DNA from: Sinisalibacter lacisalsi | GTDB lineage: Bacteria > Pseudomonadota > Alphaproteobacteria > Rhodobacterales > Rhodobacteraceae | Reading direction: 5' to 3' | Length of the DNA stretch: 64,000 nucleotides | Assembly: GCF_014640115.1 (NCBI RefSeq) | Contig: NZ_BMGI01000002.1 | Location: forward strand, 682,001 to 746,000 | In this document: piece after piece, positions 17,548-25,993 of the stretch | How the letters are laid out: every line of letters starts with the position of its first letter | Numbering within the stretch: position 1 is the stretch's first letter | Translations under genes and position numbers: made by a program | The notes under the pieces: model-generated | What the model was told of the DNA's origin: nothing | Database searches by the model: none | The model's input: only the letters and a program-made list of their open reading frames with translations

Positions 17548-18519
17548 TCAATGACCCTGGGTCTTGCCCGTCAGTGCCGCGATCGCCGGTTGGATCACCC
17601 GCGTCGCCAGCGGGATCAGCAGCACCCCGAGGGCAAGGCCGAACAGCCCGTCGAGCGCCGCCGTCACCAGCCAGCCGGCGACGTCCGCCCAGCCCGCCGC
17701 GACGGCGAGCGCCACGACCTCCGACCAGTGGTGCACGAAATCGTAAACCGGGTGCCAGCCCAGCTGGTGCAGCCCATGCACCACGATGTTGCCGCCGACC
17801 CAGAGCATCGCGGCGGTGCCCACCAGAGTCAGCAACCGCATCACGCCGGGCATCGCCTTCACGATTCCGCGCCCGAGCGCCCGGGTCAGCCCGAGCCGTC
17901 CGCGCGCCGTCATCACGAGGCCGATATCGTCCATCTTCACCAGCAGCGCGACCGAGCCGTAAACCACCACGGTGATCCCCACCGCCACGAGCGCCAGCGT
18001 GGCGGCCTCGATCACGAGTGTCGATTTCGGTATCGCCGCCAGCGCGATCGTCATGATCTCGGCCGACAGGATGAAATCGGTCTTGATCGCTCCCGCCACC
18101 TTTTCGCGCTCGAGGTGCATCGGATCGCCCGGCTCGGTCTTGGCGGCGTCGATCACCTGTTCATGCGGGAACAGCGTGTGCCAGACCTTCTCCGCCCCCT
18201 CGAAGCAGAGATAGGCGCCCCCCAGCATCAGCAGCGGCGTGATCGCCCAGGGCGCGAAGCTCGACAGCATTAGCCCGAGCGGCAGCAGGACGATCAGCTT
18301 GTTGCGGATCGAGCCGAGCGCGATCCGGCCCACGATCGGCAATTCCCGCGCCGGGGCGAAGCCGTGCACGTATTTCGGCGTCACCGCCGCGTCGTCGATC
18401 GCCGCGCCGGCCGCCTTGGCGCCCGCCTTCGCCGCCTGCCCGGCCACATCATCGACCGACGCCGCCGCCACCTTGGCGATCCCCGCCACGTCATCGAGTA
18501 GCGCCAGAAGCCCGCTCAT
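17548..18519 (-). CDS. DUF808 family membrane protein (YedI-like)
   Basis: This 323-residue product starts MSGLLALLDDVAGIAKVAAA, the hallmark of the DUF808 family, and has an Ala-rich amphipathic N-terminal region up to about 55. About seven hydrophobic segments follow, including IVLLPLGLMLSSFAPWAITP and LVGTAAMLWVGGNIVVHGL. These are inner-membrane proteins of unknown function. The ATG at 18519 is preferred; a start 15 nt upstream is possible. It stands alone, 274 bp from the outer-membrane protein gene. Confidence 0.88.
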   Translation of the reverse strand: MSGLLALLDDVAGIAKVAAASVDDVAGQAAKAGAKAAGAAIDDAAVTPKYVHGFAPARELPIVGRIALGSIRNKLIVLLPLGLMLSSFAPWAITPLLMLGGAYLCFEGAEKVWHTLFPHEQVIDAAKTEPGDPMHLEREKVAGAIKTDFILSAEIMTIALAAIPKSTLVIEAATLALVAVGITVVVYGSVALLVKMDDIGLVMTARGRLGLTRALGRGIVKAMPGVMRLLTLVGTAAMLWVGGNIVVHGLHQLGWHPVYDFVHHWSEVVALAVAAGWADVAGWLVTAALDGLFGLALGVLLIPLATRVIQPAIAALTGKTQGH

Positions 18520-18781
18520 GCCATCCTCCACCACCGGTTCCGACGCTCACGCTACAGCATTGCGCGAGAGGCGCAACGGCCGGCAAGGCCGCATCCCCCC
18601 GGGCAGCGCTTGGGCCAATAACCTGGAAACATGCGTTGAACTCCCCGCGCCGGGCGCGGCTGCCCGGGCGGCTGACCGGGCGCGCATGGCCAGCGTGATC
18701 CCGGTCGACCCGGCGCCGCTCGCACCCGTGCGGGGCAGCTTTTTTCTTGCCCCTCCGCCGCTGATCGGCAAAGTCCTGTTC

Positions 18782-18925
18782 ATGACCAACAAGATCGCCC
18801 TTGCGCTCGGCCTGCTCCTCGTCGCGGTTTTCGCGGTGGATGCCTATGCCTACGGCGGCACGCTGCCGGTGTTCCTCGGCAAGAAGCTGTTCGATCTGCT
18901 TGACTGGATCGCCTTCTGGCGCTGA
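18782..18925 (+). CDS. 47-residue single-TM protein upstream of gap
   Basis: The product is MTNKIALALGLLLVAVFAVD continuing AYAYGGTLPVFLGKKLFDLL and DWIAFWR. It has one N-terminal hydrophobic helix that may be a signal-like anchor, and an amphipathic aromatic C-terminus. It lies 115 bp before gap on the same strand. The composition and clean ending in WIAFWR argue for a genuine small membrane protein, but the ribosome-binding site is weak. No function is known. Confidence 0.6.
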   Translation: MTNKIALALGLLLVAVFAVDAYAYGGTLPVFLGKKLFDLLDWIAFWR

Positions 18926-19040
18926 AACATGCCTTCGCCGCATGGCCGTCATGCCTTGACACGCCCGCGCCTATCCCGAAGGTTGGCACCGGTATTTCAC
19001 CCCCCGAGCGGGGCCCAACTCTCAACCCGAGGATGAATAA

Positions 19041-20042
19041 ATGACGGTCAAGGTAGCCATCAACGGTTTCGGACGGATCGGGCGCAACGTGCTGCGCGCG
19101 CTCGAGGAATCTGGGCGCAAGGATATCGAGGTGGTGGCGATCAACGATCTCGGCCCGGTCGAGACCAACGCCCACCTGTTGCAGTTCGACAGCGTGCACG
19201 GCCGGTTTCCCAAGGATGTGAAGGTGAACGGCAACACCATCGACGCCGGCTCCGGCCCGATCGAAGTGACCGCGATCCGCGATCCGAAGGAACTGCCCTG
19301 GGGCGATGTCGATATCGTGATGGAATGCACCGGCATTTTCACCGACCGTGACAAGGCCGCGATCCACCTCGAGAACGGCTCGTCGCGCGTGCTCGTCTCG
19401 GCCCCCTCCAAGGGCGCCGACAAAACCATCGTCTACGGCGTGAACCACGAGGTGCTCAGCGCCGACGACGTGATCGTCTCCAACGCGTCCTGCACCACCA
19501 ACTGCCTCGCGCCGGTGGCCAAGGTTCTGAACGACACCGTGGGCATCAAGCGCGGCTTCATGACCACGATCCACTCCTATACCGGTGACCAGCCGACGCT
19601 TGATACGATGCACAAGGATCTCTACCGCGCCCGCGCGGCGGCGATGAGCATGATCCCCACCTCGACGGGCGCCGCCAAGGCGGTGGGCCTGGTGCTGCCG
19701 GAGTTGAACGGGCTGCTCGATGGCGTGGCAATCCGGGTGCCGACGCCGAACGTCTCGGTCGTCGATCTCACCTTCGAGGCGGGCAAGGAAACCAGCGTCG
19801 AGGAGATCAACGACGCGATCCGCGCCGCCGCCGATGGCCCGCTCAAGGGCGTTCTGGGCTACACCGACCTGCCGAACGTCTCGATCGACTTCAACCACAA
19901 CCCCAATTCCTCCACCTTCCACATGGACCAGACCAAGGTGATGGACGGCAACTTCGTGCGCATCCTGACCTGGTATGACAACGAATGGGGCTTCTCCAAC
20001 CGCATGCTCGATACCGCGGTGGAAATGGGCAAATACCTCTGA
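19041..20042 (+). CDS. gap: Type I glyceraldehyde-3-phosphate dehydrogenase
   Basis: This 333-residue enzyme oxidises glyceraldehyde 3-phosphate with NAD(P) and phosphate. It starts [20 protein letters not shown], the Rossmann motif. The catalytic Cys is about residue 151 in [33 protein letters not shown] and [15 protein letters not shown] are also standard. Asp in AINDLG would favour NAD. GAGGATGAATAA precedes the ATG. A strong terminator follows at 20074-20104. Confidence 0.97.
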   Translation: MTVKVAINGFGRIGRNVLRALEESGRKDIEVVAINDLGPVETNAHLLQFDSVHGRFPKDVKVNGNTIDAGSGPIEVTAIRDPKELPWGDVDIVMECTGIFTDRDKAAIHLENGSSRVLVSAPSKGADKTIVYGVNHEVLSADDVIVSNASCTTNCLAPVAKVLNDTVGIKRGFMTTIHSYTGDQPTLDTMHKDLYRARAAAMSMIPTSTGAAKAVGLVLPELNGLLDGVAIRVPTPNVSVVDLTFEAGKETSVEEINDAIRAAADGPLKGVLGYTDLPNVSIDFNHNPNSSTFHMDQTKVMDGNFVRILTWYDNEWGFSNRMLDTAVEMGKYL

Positions 20043-20073
20043 TCCCGGCGCATATCCGCCACCCGATCACGCG

Positions 20074-20104
20074 AAGGCCGCCCCACCGGGCGGCCTTTTT
20101 CTTT
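20074..20104 (+). terminator. Intrinsic terminator after gap
   Basis: AAGGCCGCCC (20074-20083) pairs with GGGCGGCCTT (20088-20097) around CACC, followed by TTTTTCTTT (20096-20104). Confidence 0.87.
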
Positions 20105-20227
20105 GGTTTCAGGCGGTTGCGAGCCATGCACCCAGCGCAGGGCCGTTATCGCTAACTGCCGGTTGTGCTGCGCCGCGGCATCCCCAGATTGGAGGCGAAG
20201 GCAACCAGTGACCAAAAGGAGATCGTC

Positions 20228-20389
20228 ATGACCGCCTATGAAAAAATCCGAGAGATCATCGCCAAGCGCGCGCTCTACCACAAGACCCGCCGCGAGATCG
20301 AGGCCCTGCCCGTCGACCTCGCGATCGAGGACATGGGGCTCAACCCCTACGACGCGAAAGCGATCGCCCGGCGCGCCGTCTACGGCTGA
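20228..20389 (+). CDS. DUF1127-like small basic protein
   Basis: This 53-residue protein carries a pattern like the DUF1127 domain: HKTRREIEALPVDLAIEDMG then a predicted basic end AKAIARRAVYG. DUF1127 proteins are short Arg-rich proteins common in Alphaproteobacteria, and some are linked to RNA turnover and sRNA-mediated stress responses in Rhodobacter. The ATG has AAAAGGAGAT upstream. It follows the gap terminator by 124 bp, so it is probably transcribed separately. The match is partial, and function here is unknown. Confidence 0.75.
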   Translation: MTAYEKIREIIAKRALYHKTRREIEALPVDLAIEDMGLNPYDAKAIARRAVYG

Positions 20390-20400
20390 CGCGCCCGGCG

Positions 20401-20430
20401 CCCGGGCTCGGGGTCAGCCCCCGAGCCGGG
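20401..20430. terminator. Convergent hairpin between the DUF1127-like gene and coaD
   Basis: CCCGGGCTCGGGG (20401-20413) pairs, with one bulge, with the stretch CCCCCGAGCCGGG (20418-20430). It lies between the two convergent stops and includes the last codons of coaD. There is no T tract on either side, so it may be only a 3'-end stabiliser. Confidence 0.4.
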
Positions 20431-20908
20431 CCTCTAGCCGCGCGCGCACCTCGGGCGTGACGAACTTGGACACGTCGCCGCCCAGCCGCGCGATTTCCTT
20501 GACGAGTTTCGAGGCGATCGGCTGGAACTTGGCCTCGGCCATCAGGAACACGGTTTCGACCGAGGCATCGAGCGCCCGGTTCATTCCGACCATCTGGTAT
20601 TCGTATTCGAAATCGGCCACCGCGCGCAGCCCGCGCAGGATGATCTGCGCGCCCACGTCATGGGCGCAGTCGATCAGCAGGTTGTCGAACGGGTGCACCA
20701 CGATCTCGGTGCCGGTCTCGGCCATGATCTTCGTCGCCTCGGCCTCCACCATCGCAACCCGGTCATCGAGCGGGAACAGCGGCCCCTTGCCCTCGTTGAT
20801 CGCCACCGCGATCACCAGCCGGTCGACGAGCAGGCAGCCACGCCGGATGATGTCGAGATGTCCGAGCGTGATCGGGTCGAACGTGCCGGGATATAGGCCG
20901 ATGCGCAT
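20414..20908 (-). CDS. coaD: Pantetheine-phosphate adenylyltransferase CoaD
   Basis: CoaD adenylates 4'-phosphopantetheine to dephospho-CoA. The 164-residue product starts MRIGLYPGTFDPITLGHLDI, with the nucleotidyltransferase HxGH-type motif (TLGH). LRAVADFEYEYQMVGMNRAL is also typical of the family. The ATG at 20908 is chosen because the Rossmann strand starts at once; an upstream start would add 12 residues. coaX, another CoA-pathway gene, is elsewhere in the window (37.5 kb). Confidence 0.96.
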   Translation of the reverse strand: MRIGLYPGTFDPITLGHLDIIRRGCLLVDRLVIAVAINEGKGPLFPLDDRVAMVEAEATKIMAETGTEIVVHPFDNLLIDCAHDVGAQIILRGLRAVADFEYEYQMVGMNRALDASVETVFLMAEAKFQPIASKLVKEIARLGGDVSKFVTPEVRARLEARLGG

Positions 20909-21002
20909 GGGCGTGCTCCTCAGATATTGCGGCGCACGCAACATTATTTCCCCAACAGGCGCAAGACCTTTCTGCGCTGCGGCGCCGCCCTCGCGCGAAG
21001 GG

Positions 21003-21437
21003 TCAGTATCCCATGATCATCGCCTTGAGGGATTCGTTCTGCGCCGAGAGTTCGTTGAGCCGCCCCTTCACCACGTCGCCGATCGAGACCATGCCGACGA
21101 GCTCGCCGTCGGCCATCACCGGCATGTGCCGGAACCGCCCCTCGGTCATCATCTGCAGCACCCGAAGCGCCCTGTCGCCGGGGATGCAAGAGATGATGTC
21201 ACGGGTCATCAGGTCGTCGACCGGATCATTCAGGCAGCCACCGCCGCGCTTGCCCAGTTCGCGCACGATGTCGCGCTCGGTGATGATGCCGAGCGGCACC
21301 AGCCCGTCGTTCGACACGATCAGCGCGCCGATCCCGCGGCTCGACAGGATGCTGGCCGCTTCGCTCACCGCTGTTCCGGGCGCAACGGTGAGCACCCCCT
21401 CGATATCCTTCTCCTTCAGGATCTGGCTGATGAGCAT
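21003..21437 (-). CDS. CBS-domain pair protein
   Basis: This 144-residue protein consists of two CBS domains (about 8-65 and 75-135): VSEAASILSSRGIGALIVSN with GIITERDIVRELG, then RHMPVMADGELVGMVSIGDVV. Such stand-alone pairs bind adenine nucleotides and act as energy or redox sensors, often on unknown partners. GGAGGACC stands before the ATG. It lies 94 bp from coaD on the same strand without overlap; a functional link is not evident. Confidence 0.92.
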   Translation of the reverse strand: MLISQILKEKDIEGVLTVAPGTAVSEAASILSSRGIGALIVSNDGLVPLGIITERDIVRELGKRGGGCLNDPVDDLMTRDIISCIPGDRALRVLQMMTEGRFRHMPVMADGELVGMVSIGDVVKGRLNELSAQNESLKAMIMGY

Positions 21438-21515
21438 GACTGGTCCTCCCTGGCGCCCTGCGGGCGATCTTTTACTTGTTGATTAAGCCTGCTCAGGGTC
21501 CGGCGACTTGTCAAG

Positions 21516-22412
21516 TCAGGCCATGGCCTCCAGCCGCGCAACCTCGGCGCGCAACCCCTGGGCGATCATGTCCCCCACCCGGTGCAACCGCCCGTTCCGG
21601 GCATCGGCCGCGTGGCGCACGAGGTAATAGCTGCGGGTGAGCGAGAACGTCCCCGCCAGAACCTTCTGCAGGCCCGGTACGAAGGGCAGCGAGAAATCAT
21701 GCGCGATGCCCAGCCCGGCCGCCTCGCGCAGAAAGCCCAGTTGTACCGAAACCGCGTTCGACGCCAGCGCCACGCCCTCGGCCCCGATCTCGGCGAGATA
21801 GTCCAGCTCGGCGTCGAAGATCATGTCGGGGATGTAGCCGATCACCGGGTGGGCGGCGACATCCTCGAGGCGTTCGATCGGCCGCGCCGTAGCGAGGTAG
21901 TCGCGGTGGGCGACGAGGTGCAGGTGATAATCGGTGATCTTCTGCACCGTCAGCCGCCCCGCCGCCGGGGGCGACACGGTGATGGCGAAATCCGCCTCGC
22001 GCCGCGACAGGTTCACCACCCGGGGCAGCGCCACGATCTGCATGTCGAGGCCGGGATGACGCGCCCTGATCCCGGCGCAGACGCGCGGTAGGAGAAAGTT
22101 GGCACAGCCGTCGGGTGCACCGATCCGCACCTGTCCGGTGAGCCGGTCAGCTGCTCCGCTGAGCGCCTCGACCCCCTGCGCCACCGCCTGCTCGACCGCC
22201 TCGGCATGGGCGAGCAGACGCTCCCCCGCCACCGTCAGCCCATAGCCCGAGGGCGCGCGCTGGAAGAGCGCCGCCCCCATCGCCTCTTCGAGCCGGGCGA
22301 TGCGACGGCCCACCGTGGCCGGATCGCGTTTCAACACCCGCCCGGCCGCCGAAAGGCTCTCGCCGCGGGCCACGGCGAGGAAAACGCGCAGATCGTCCCA
22401 GTCCGGATCCAT
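21516..22412 (-). CDS. LysR family regulator, divergent from mmsA
   Basis: This 298-residue protein has an N-terminal winged helix-turn-helix (MDPDWDDLRVFLAVARGESL, then RDPATVGRRIARLEEAMGAA) and a substrate-binding domain from about residue 90. It reads away from the methylmalonate-semialdehyde dehydrogenase gene with only 98 bp between the starts, so that gene is the likely target. The ligand cannot be predicted. The ATG at 22412 gives the standard N-terminus; an upstream in-frame start would extend into the regulatory region. Confidence 0.9.
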   Translation of the reverse strand: MDPDWDDLRVFLAVARGESLSAAGRVLKRDPATVGRRIARLEEAMGAALFQRAPSGYGLTVAGERLLAHAEAVEQAVAQGVEALSGAADRLTGQVRIGAPDGCANFLLPRVCAGIRARHPGLDMQIVALPRVVNLSRREADFAITVSPPAAGRLTVQKITDYHLHLVAHRDYLATARPIERLEDVAAHPVIGYIPDMIFDAELDYLAEIGAEGVALASNAVSVQLGFLREAAGLGIAHDFSLPFVPGLQKVLAGTFSLTRSYYLVRHAADARNGRLHRVGDMIAQGLRAEVARLEAMA

Positions 22413-22421
22413 CGCCTGCCT

Positions 22422-22475
22422 TTGCAATTTCGCAAGACACCTTTGAGAGGTTTCGCCTTTTCCCGGCAAATTTGC
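22422..22475. promoter_or_regulatory. Putative LysR operator in the divergent LysR/mmsA promoter
   Basis: TTGC-AATTTC-GCAA (22422-22435) is a dyad fitting the T-N11-A pattern of LysR sites. A second, perfect palindrome GCAAATTTGC lies at 22466-22475. Both are AT-rich islands in GC-rich DNA between the two divergent starts. The pairing of a recognition and an activation site is inferred. Confidence 0.45.
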
Positions 22476-22510
22476 AAGAATACTCTGCGCGAAACCAAAG
22501 GAGACACGCC

Positions 22511-24010
22511 ATGTACGAAGTCGAACACTGGATCAACGGCCAAAGGGTCAAGGGAGCCTCCGGCCGTTTCGCCGATGTCTACAACCCCGCCACCGGCGAG
22601 GTGCAGGGCAAGGTGTCGCTGGCAAGCCCGGCCGAGCTTGACGCGGCGGTGAACAAGGCCGCCGCGGCGCAGGCGGACTGGGCCCGGGTCAACCCGCAAC
22701 GCCGCGCCCGGGTGATGATGAAATTCGCCCAGCTCATCGAGCGCGACATGGACAAGTTGGCCGAAACCCTCAGCCGTGAACACGGCAAGACGCTGCCCGA
22801 CGCCAAGGGCGACATCCAGCGCGGGCTCGAGGTGGTCGAGGTCTGCATGGGCGCACCGCACATGCTCAAGGGCGAATATACCGACTCCGGCGGCCCCGGC
22901 ATCGACCTCTACTCGATGCGCCAGCCGCTCGGCGTGGTGGCCGGGATCACCCCGTTCAACTTCCCCGCCATGATCCCGCTGTGGAAGCTTGCCCCTGCGA
23001 TCAGCGCGGGCAACGCGATGGTGCTCAAGCCCTCCGAACGCACGCCCTCCACATCCGTGATGCTGGCGGAACTGCTGCAGGAGGCGGGCTTGCCCGATGG
23101 CGTGTTGCAGGTGGTGCACGGCGACAAGGAAGCGGTCGATGCGATCCTCGATAACGACGTGGTGCAGGCGGTGGGCTTTGTCGGCTCCACCCCGATCGCG
23201 CAGTACATCTACGGCCGGGCGGCGGCGAACGGCAAGCGCGCGCAGTGCTTCGGCGGCGCCAAGAACCACATGATCATCATGCCCGATGCCGACATGGAAA
23301 AGGCCGCCGACGCGCTGGTGGGCGCGGGCTACGGCGCCGCGGGCGAACGCTGCATGGCGATCTCGGTGGCGGTGCCGGTTGGCCATGAGACCGCCGACCG
23401 GCTGGTGGAACTGCTGGTGCCCCGGATCGAGAAGCTGAAGGTCGGCCCCTACACCGCCGGCGACGATCTCGATTACGGCCCGCTGATCACGGGCCAGGCG
23501 ATGGAGCGCGTGAAGGGGCTGATCTCCAGCGGCGTCGACCAGGGCGCCACGCTGGTGACCGACGGGCGCGACTTCAAGCTGCAGGGCTACGAGAACGGCT
23601 TTTTCGTCGGCCCCACCCTGTTCGACAACGTGACCCCGGAGATGGACATCTACCGCGAAGAGATCTTCGGCCCGGTGCTGAGCCAGGTGCGGGCGGCGAG
23701 CTACGAGGATGCGCTCGGGCTGGTGATGGACAACGACTACGGCAACGGCACCGCGATCTTCACCGCCGATGGCGACACCGCGCGCGATTTCGCCAGCCGG
23801 GTCAACGTCGGGATGGTGGGGATCAACTTCCCGATCCCGGTGCCGCTCAGCTACCACACCTTCGGCGGCTGGAAGAAATCGGCCTTCGGCGACCTCAACC
23901 AGTATGGCCCCGACGCCTTCCGCTTCTACACCCGCACCAAGACGGTCACCTCGCGCTGGTTCAGCCACGTCAAGGAAGGCGGCGAGTTCCACTTCAAGGC
24001 GATGGATTGA
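22511..24010 (+). CDS. mmsA: CoA-acylating methylmalonate-semialdehyde dehydrogenase
   Basis: This 499-residue aldehyde dehydrogenase oxidises (methyl)malonate semialdehyde, with CoA, to propionyl- or acetyl-CoA in valine, beta-alanine or inositol breakdown. It has the family pattern GITPFNFPAMIPLWKLAPA, the NAD region VGFVGSTPIAQYIY, and catalytic Cys at about residue 281 in GAAGERCMAIS; the general-base Glu of other aldehyde dehydrogenases is absent from that stretch, as expected for this CoA-dependent subclass. C-terminal FTRTKTV-like YTRTKTVTSRW is standard. AAAGGAGA precedes the ATG. No other valine genes are adjacent. Confidence 0.92.
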   Translation: MYEVEHWINGQRVKGASGRFADVYNPATGEVQGKVSLASPAELDAAVNKAAAAQADWARVNPQRRARVMMKFAQLIERDMDKLAETLSREHGKTLPDAKGDIQRGLEVVEVCMGAPHMLKGEYTDSGGPGIDLYSMRQPLGVVAGITPFNFPAMIPLWKLAPAISAGNAMVLKPSERTPSTSVMLAELLQEAGLPDGVLQVVHGDKEAVDAILDNDVVQAVGFVGSTPIAQYIYGRAAANGKRAQCFGGAKNHMIIMPDADMEKAADALVGAGYGAAGERCMAISVAVPVGHETADRLVELLVPRIEKLKVGPYTAGDDLDYGPLITGQAMERVKGLISSGVDQGATLVTDGRDFKLQGYENGFFVGPTLFDNVTPEMDIYREEIFGPVLSQVRAASYEDALGLVMDNDYGNGTAIFTADGDTARDFASRVNVGMVGINFPIPVPLSYHTFGGWKKSAFGDLNQYGPDAFRFYTRTKTVTSRWFSHVKEGGEFHFKAMD

Positions 24011-24020
24011 GAAGACCACG

Positions 24021-24045
24021 CGGCGGGCGTTCTGCGCGCCCGCCG
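24021..24045. terminator. Convergent hairpin between mmsA and the DUF815 ATPase gene
   Basis: CGGCGGGCG (24021-24029) and CGCCCGCCG (24037-24045) form a perfect 9-bp stem with a 7-nt loop just after the mmsA stop. There is no T tract, so it may act as a bidirectional 3'-end structure rather than an efficient intrinsic terminator. Confidence 0.45.
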
Positions 24046-24077
24046 GCTTCCCGGCATCGGCCCCCCGCGCGTGCGGA

Positions 24078-24926
24078 TCAACCGCGCGGGATGGAAACGC
24101 CCCGGCGCCCGGCGAGATCGGTCACGTATTGCCAGGCCACCCGGCCCGAGCGCGCGCCGCGCGTGGCCTGCCATTCGATCGCCTCGGCGCGCAGGGTGTC
24201 GTCGTCGATCTCGATGCCAAAAGCATCGGCATAGCCCCGGATCATCGCGAGATATTCGTCCTGCGAACAGGGATGGAACCCGAGCCAGAGCCCGAAGCGA
24301 TCGGAGAGCGACACCTTCTCCTCCACCGCTTCACCGGGGTTGATCGCGGTGGAACGCTCGTTCTCGATCATGTCGCGCGGCATCAGGTGGCGGCGGTTGG
24401 AGGTGGCGTAGAACACCACGTTGTCGGGACGCCCCTCGATGCCGCCGTCGAGCACCGCCTTGAGGCTCTTGTAATGCTCGTCGTCATGGCTGAACGACAG
24501 ATCGTCGCAAAACAGGAGGAACCGGTGCGGCGCGTCGCGCAGGTGGGTCAGGAGCCGTCCCACCGAGGGCAGATCCTCGCGCTGGAGTTCGACGATCTTG
24601 AGCGGCAGCCCCTCGGCGCTCACCGCCGCGTGCACCGCCTTGACCAGCGACGACTTGCCCATCCCCCGTGAGCCCCAGAGCAGCGCGTTGTTGGCGGGCA
24701 GGCCGCGCGCGAAGCGGCGGGTGTTGTCGAGCAGCGTGTCGCGGGCGCGGTCAACGCCGATCAGCAGCCCGATATCGACCCGGGCGACCTGCTCGACCGG
24801 GATCAGCCGGTCGGGCGAGACGTGCCAGACGAAGGCCTCGGCGGCGGCGAAATCGGGCGCGGCCAGGGGGGCCGGGGCGATCCGTTCCAGCGCCTCGGCG
24901 ATGCGGGCAAACAGGGATTCGGTCAT
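24078..24926 (-). CDS. DUF815 family AAA+ ATPase
   Basis: This 282-residue protein shows a Walker A (LLWGSRGMGKSSLVKAVHAA), a Walker B-like LLFCDDLSFS, and an arginine-containing sensor region (FYATSNRRHLMPRDM). It lacks a membrane segment. The family is a widespread, poorly characterised group of AAA+ ATPases. Its start overlaps the tatC stop by 4 bp (ATGA), so it is translated with the Tat translocase genes; a link to protein export is possible but untested. Confidence 0.9.
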   Translation of the reverse strand: MTESLFARIAEALERIAPAPLAAPDFAAAEAFVWHVSPDRLIPVEQVARVDIGLLIGVDRARDTLLDNTRRFARGLPANNALLWGSRGMGKSSLVKAVHAAVSAEGLPLKIVELQREDLPSVGRLLTHLRDAPHRFLLFCDDLSFSHDDEHYKSLKAVLDGGIEGRPDNVVFYATSNRRHLMPRDMIENERSTAINPGEAVEEKVSLSDRFGLWLGFHPCSQDEYLAMIRGYADAFGIEIDDDTLRAEAIEWQATRGARSGRVAWQYVTDLAGRRGVSIPRG

Positions 24927-25993
24927 GTGTCTCTCTTCGGATCGTCCGCGTCCGGCCCGTCGTCGTCACCTTCCGGCCCGTCCTCGTCGATCTCCCAAAT
25001 GCTCTCGTCGTCAGCGGCGTCGGCCGCCTCTTCGTCGTCGTCGAATTCCTTGAAGATCGGGTCGTCGTCGGGGTTTTCAGGCGTTTCGCCGCCTTCGGCT
25101 TCGCCGCCCTCGGTCTCGTCGTCATCCTCGAACCAGAGACCCTCGGCCCGCAGCTCCTCTTCGCGCTTCCTCTCGAAGCGGCGCACGAGCTGGATCGAAA
25201 TCTCGTAAAGCCCGTAGACCACCACGAACAGGATCAACTGGGTGATCACGTCGGGCGGGGTGACAACGGCGGCCAGCGCCAGGATGCCGACGACGGCATA
25301 TTTGCGCACGCCCGCGAGGCCGGCGGATGTGGCAAGCCCGGCGCGGCCCATCAGCGTCAGCAACACCGGCAACTGGAACGACAGCCCGAAGGCCACGATC
25401 AGTTTGAGCGTGATGTCGAGGGTTTCGTTCACCTTACCCTGGAAGACGATGTCGATGCCCTTCTTGCCCTCGGGCACGACCGCCGTCACGCCCTCGCCGG
25501 GAACCTGGTCGAAAAACGCGGTGAAGATTGAGGCGGTATCGGCAAAGCCGAGGAAAAACTTCATCGCCAGCGGGGTGACGACGAGGTGCGCGAAGGTGGC
25601 GCCGGCAAGGAACATTGCGGGCGAGGCGATCAGGAAGGGCAGGAACGCCGCCTTTTCCTTCTTGTAGAGTCCCGGCGCGACAAATCGCCAGAGTTGGTTG
25701 GCGACGAAGGGGAAGGAGATCATCAACCCCGCCACCATCGCGATGCGGATCAGGGTGAAGAAGTATTCCTGCGGCGCGGTATACTGCATCACCGGGTTGG
25801 GATTGCCCAGGGCACGCATGCTGGCCTCGATCGGCACCAGCAGCCAGTCGAGCAGGGTGCCGGCGAAAACGAAGGCGATCACGAACCCCACGAGGAAGTA
25901 GAGCACCGCCCGGATCAGGCGGTTGCGCAACTCGGCCAGGTGCTCGATCAGCGGCGCGGAGCTGTCTTCGATCTCGTCATCGGTGCGGCTCAT
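24923..25993 (-). CDS. tatC: Twin-arginine translocase subunit TatC with acidic tail
   Basis: TatC is the receptor and core of the Tat pathway, which exports folded proteins across the inner membrane. The N-terminal SAPLIEHLAELRNRLIRAV motif and six hydrophobic helices are standard. The protein is 356 residues against about 250-260 in E. coli; the excess is partly a periplasmic-loop insert with KGKVNETL-like sequence, and partly a cytoplasmic C-terminal tail of about 70 residues dominated by Asp and Glu (from about residue 285). The start overlaps the tatB stop as ATGA. The acidic tail contrasts with the basic TatB tail. Confidence 0.95.
   Translation of the reverse strand: MSRTDDEIEDSSAPLIEHLAELRNRLIRAVLYFLVGFVIAFVFAGTLLDWLLVPIEASMRALGNPNPVMQYTAPQEYFFTLIRIAMVAGLMISFPFVANQLWRFVAPGLYKKEKAAFLPFLIASPAMFLAGATFAHLVVTPLAMKFFLGFADTASIFTAFFDQVPGEGVTAVVPEGKKGIDIVFQGKVNETLDITLKLIVAFGLSFQLPVLLTLMGRAGLATSAGLAGVRKYAVVGILALAAVVTPPDVITQLILFVVVYGLYEISIQLVRRFERKREEELRAEGLWFEDDDETEGGEAEGGETPENPDDDPIFKEFDDDEEAADAADDESIWEIDEDGPEGDDDGPDADDPKRDT

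Noticed and set aside
18690-18770. GGGGCA...TGCCCC with internal T run as a terminator or second sRNA
   Set aside because: The T run is in the loop, not after a stem, and the alternative stem upstream is only 4-5 bp. No matching promoter was found.
18950-19000. TTGACA at 18956-18961 as the gap promoter
   Set aside because: No acceptable -10 element stands 16-18 nt downstream; the nearest TATCCC is only 10 nt away.
20100-20228. RpoH-like promoter before the DUF1127-like gene
   Set aside because: The stretch has GGCATCCCCAGATT but no CTTGAA-like element at the right spacing.
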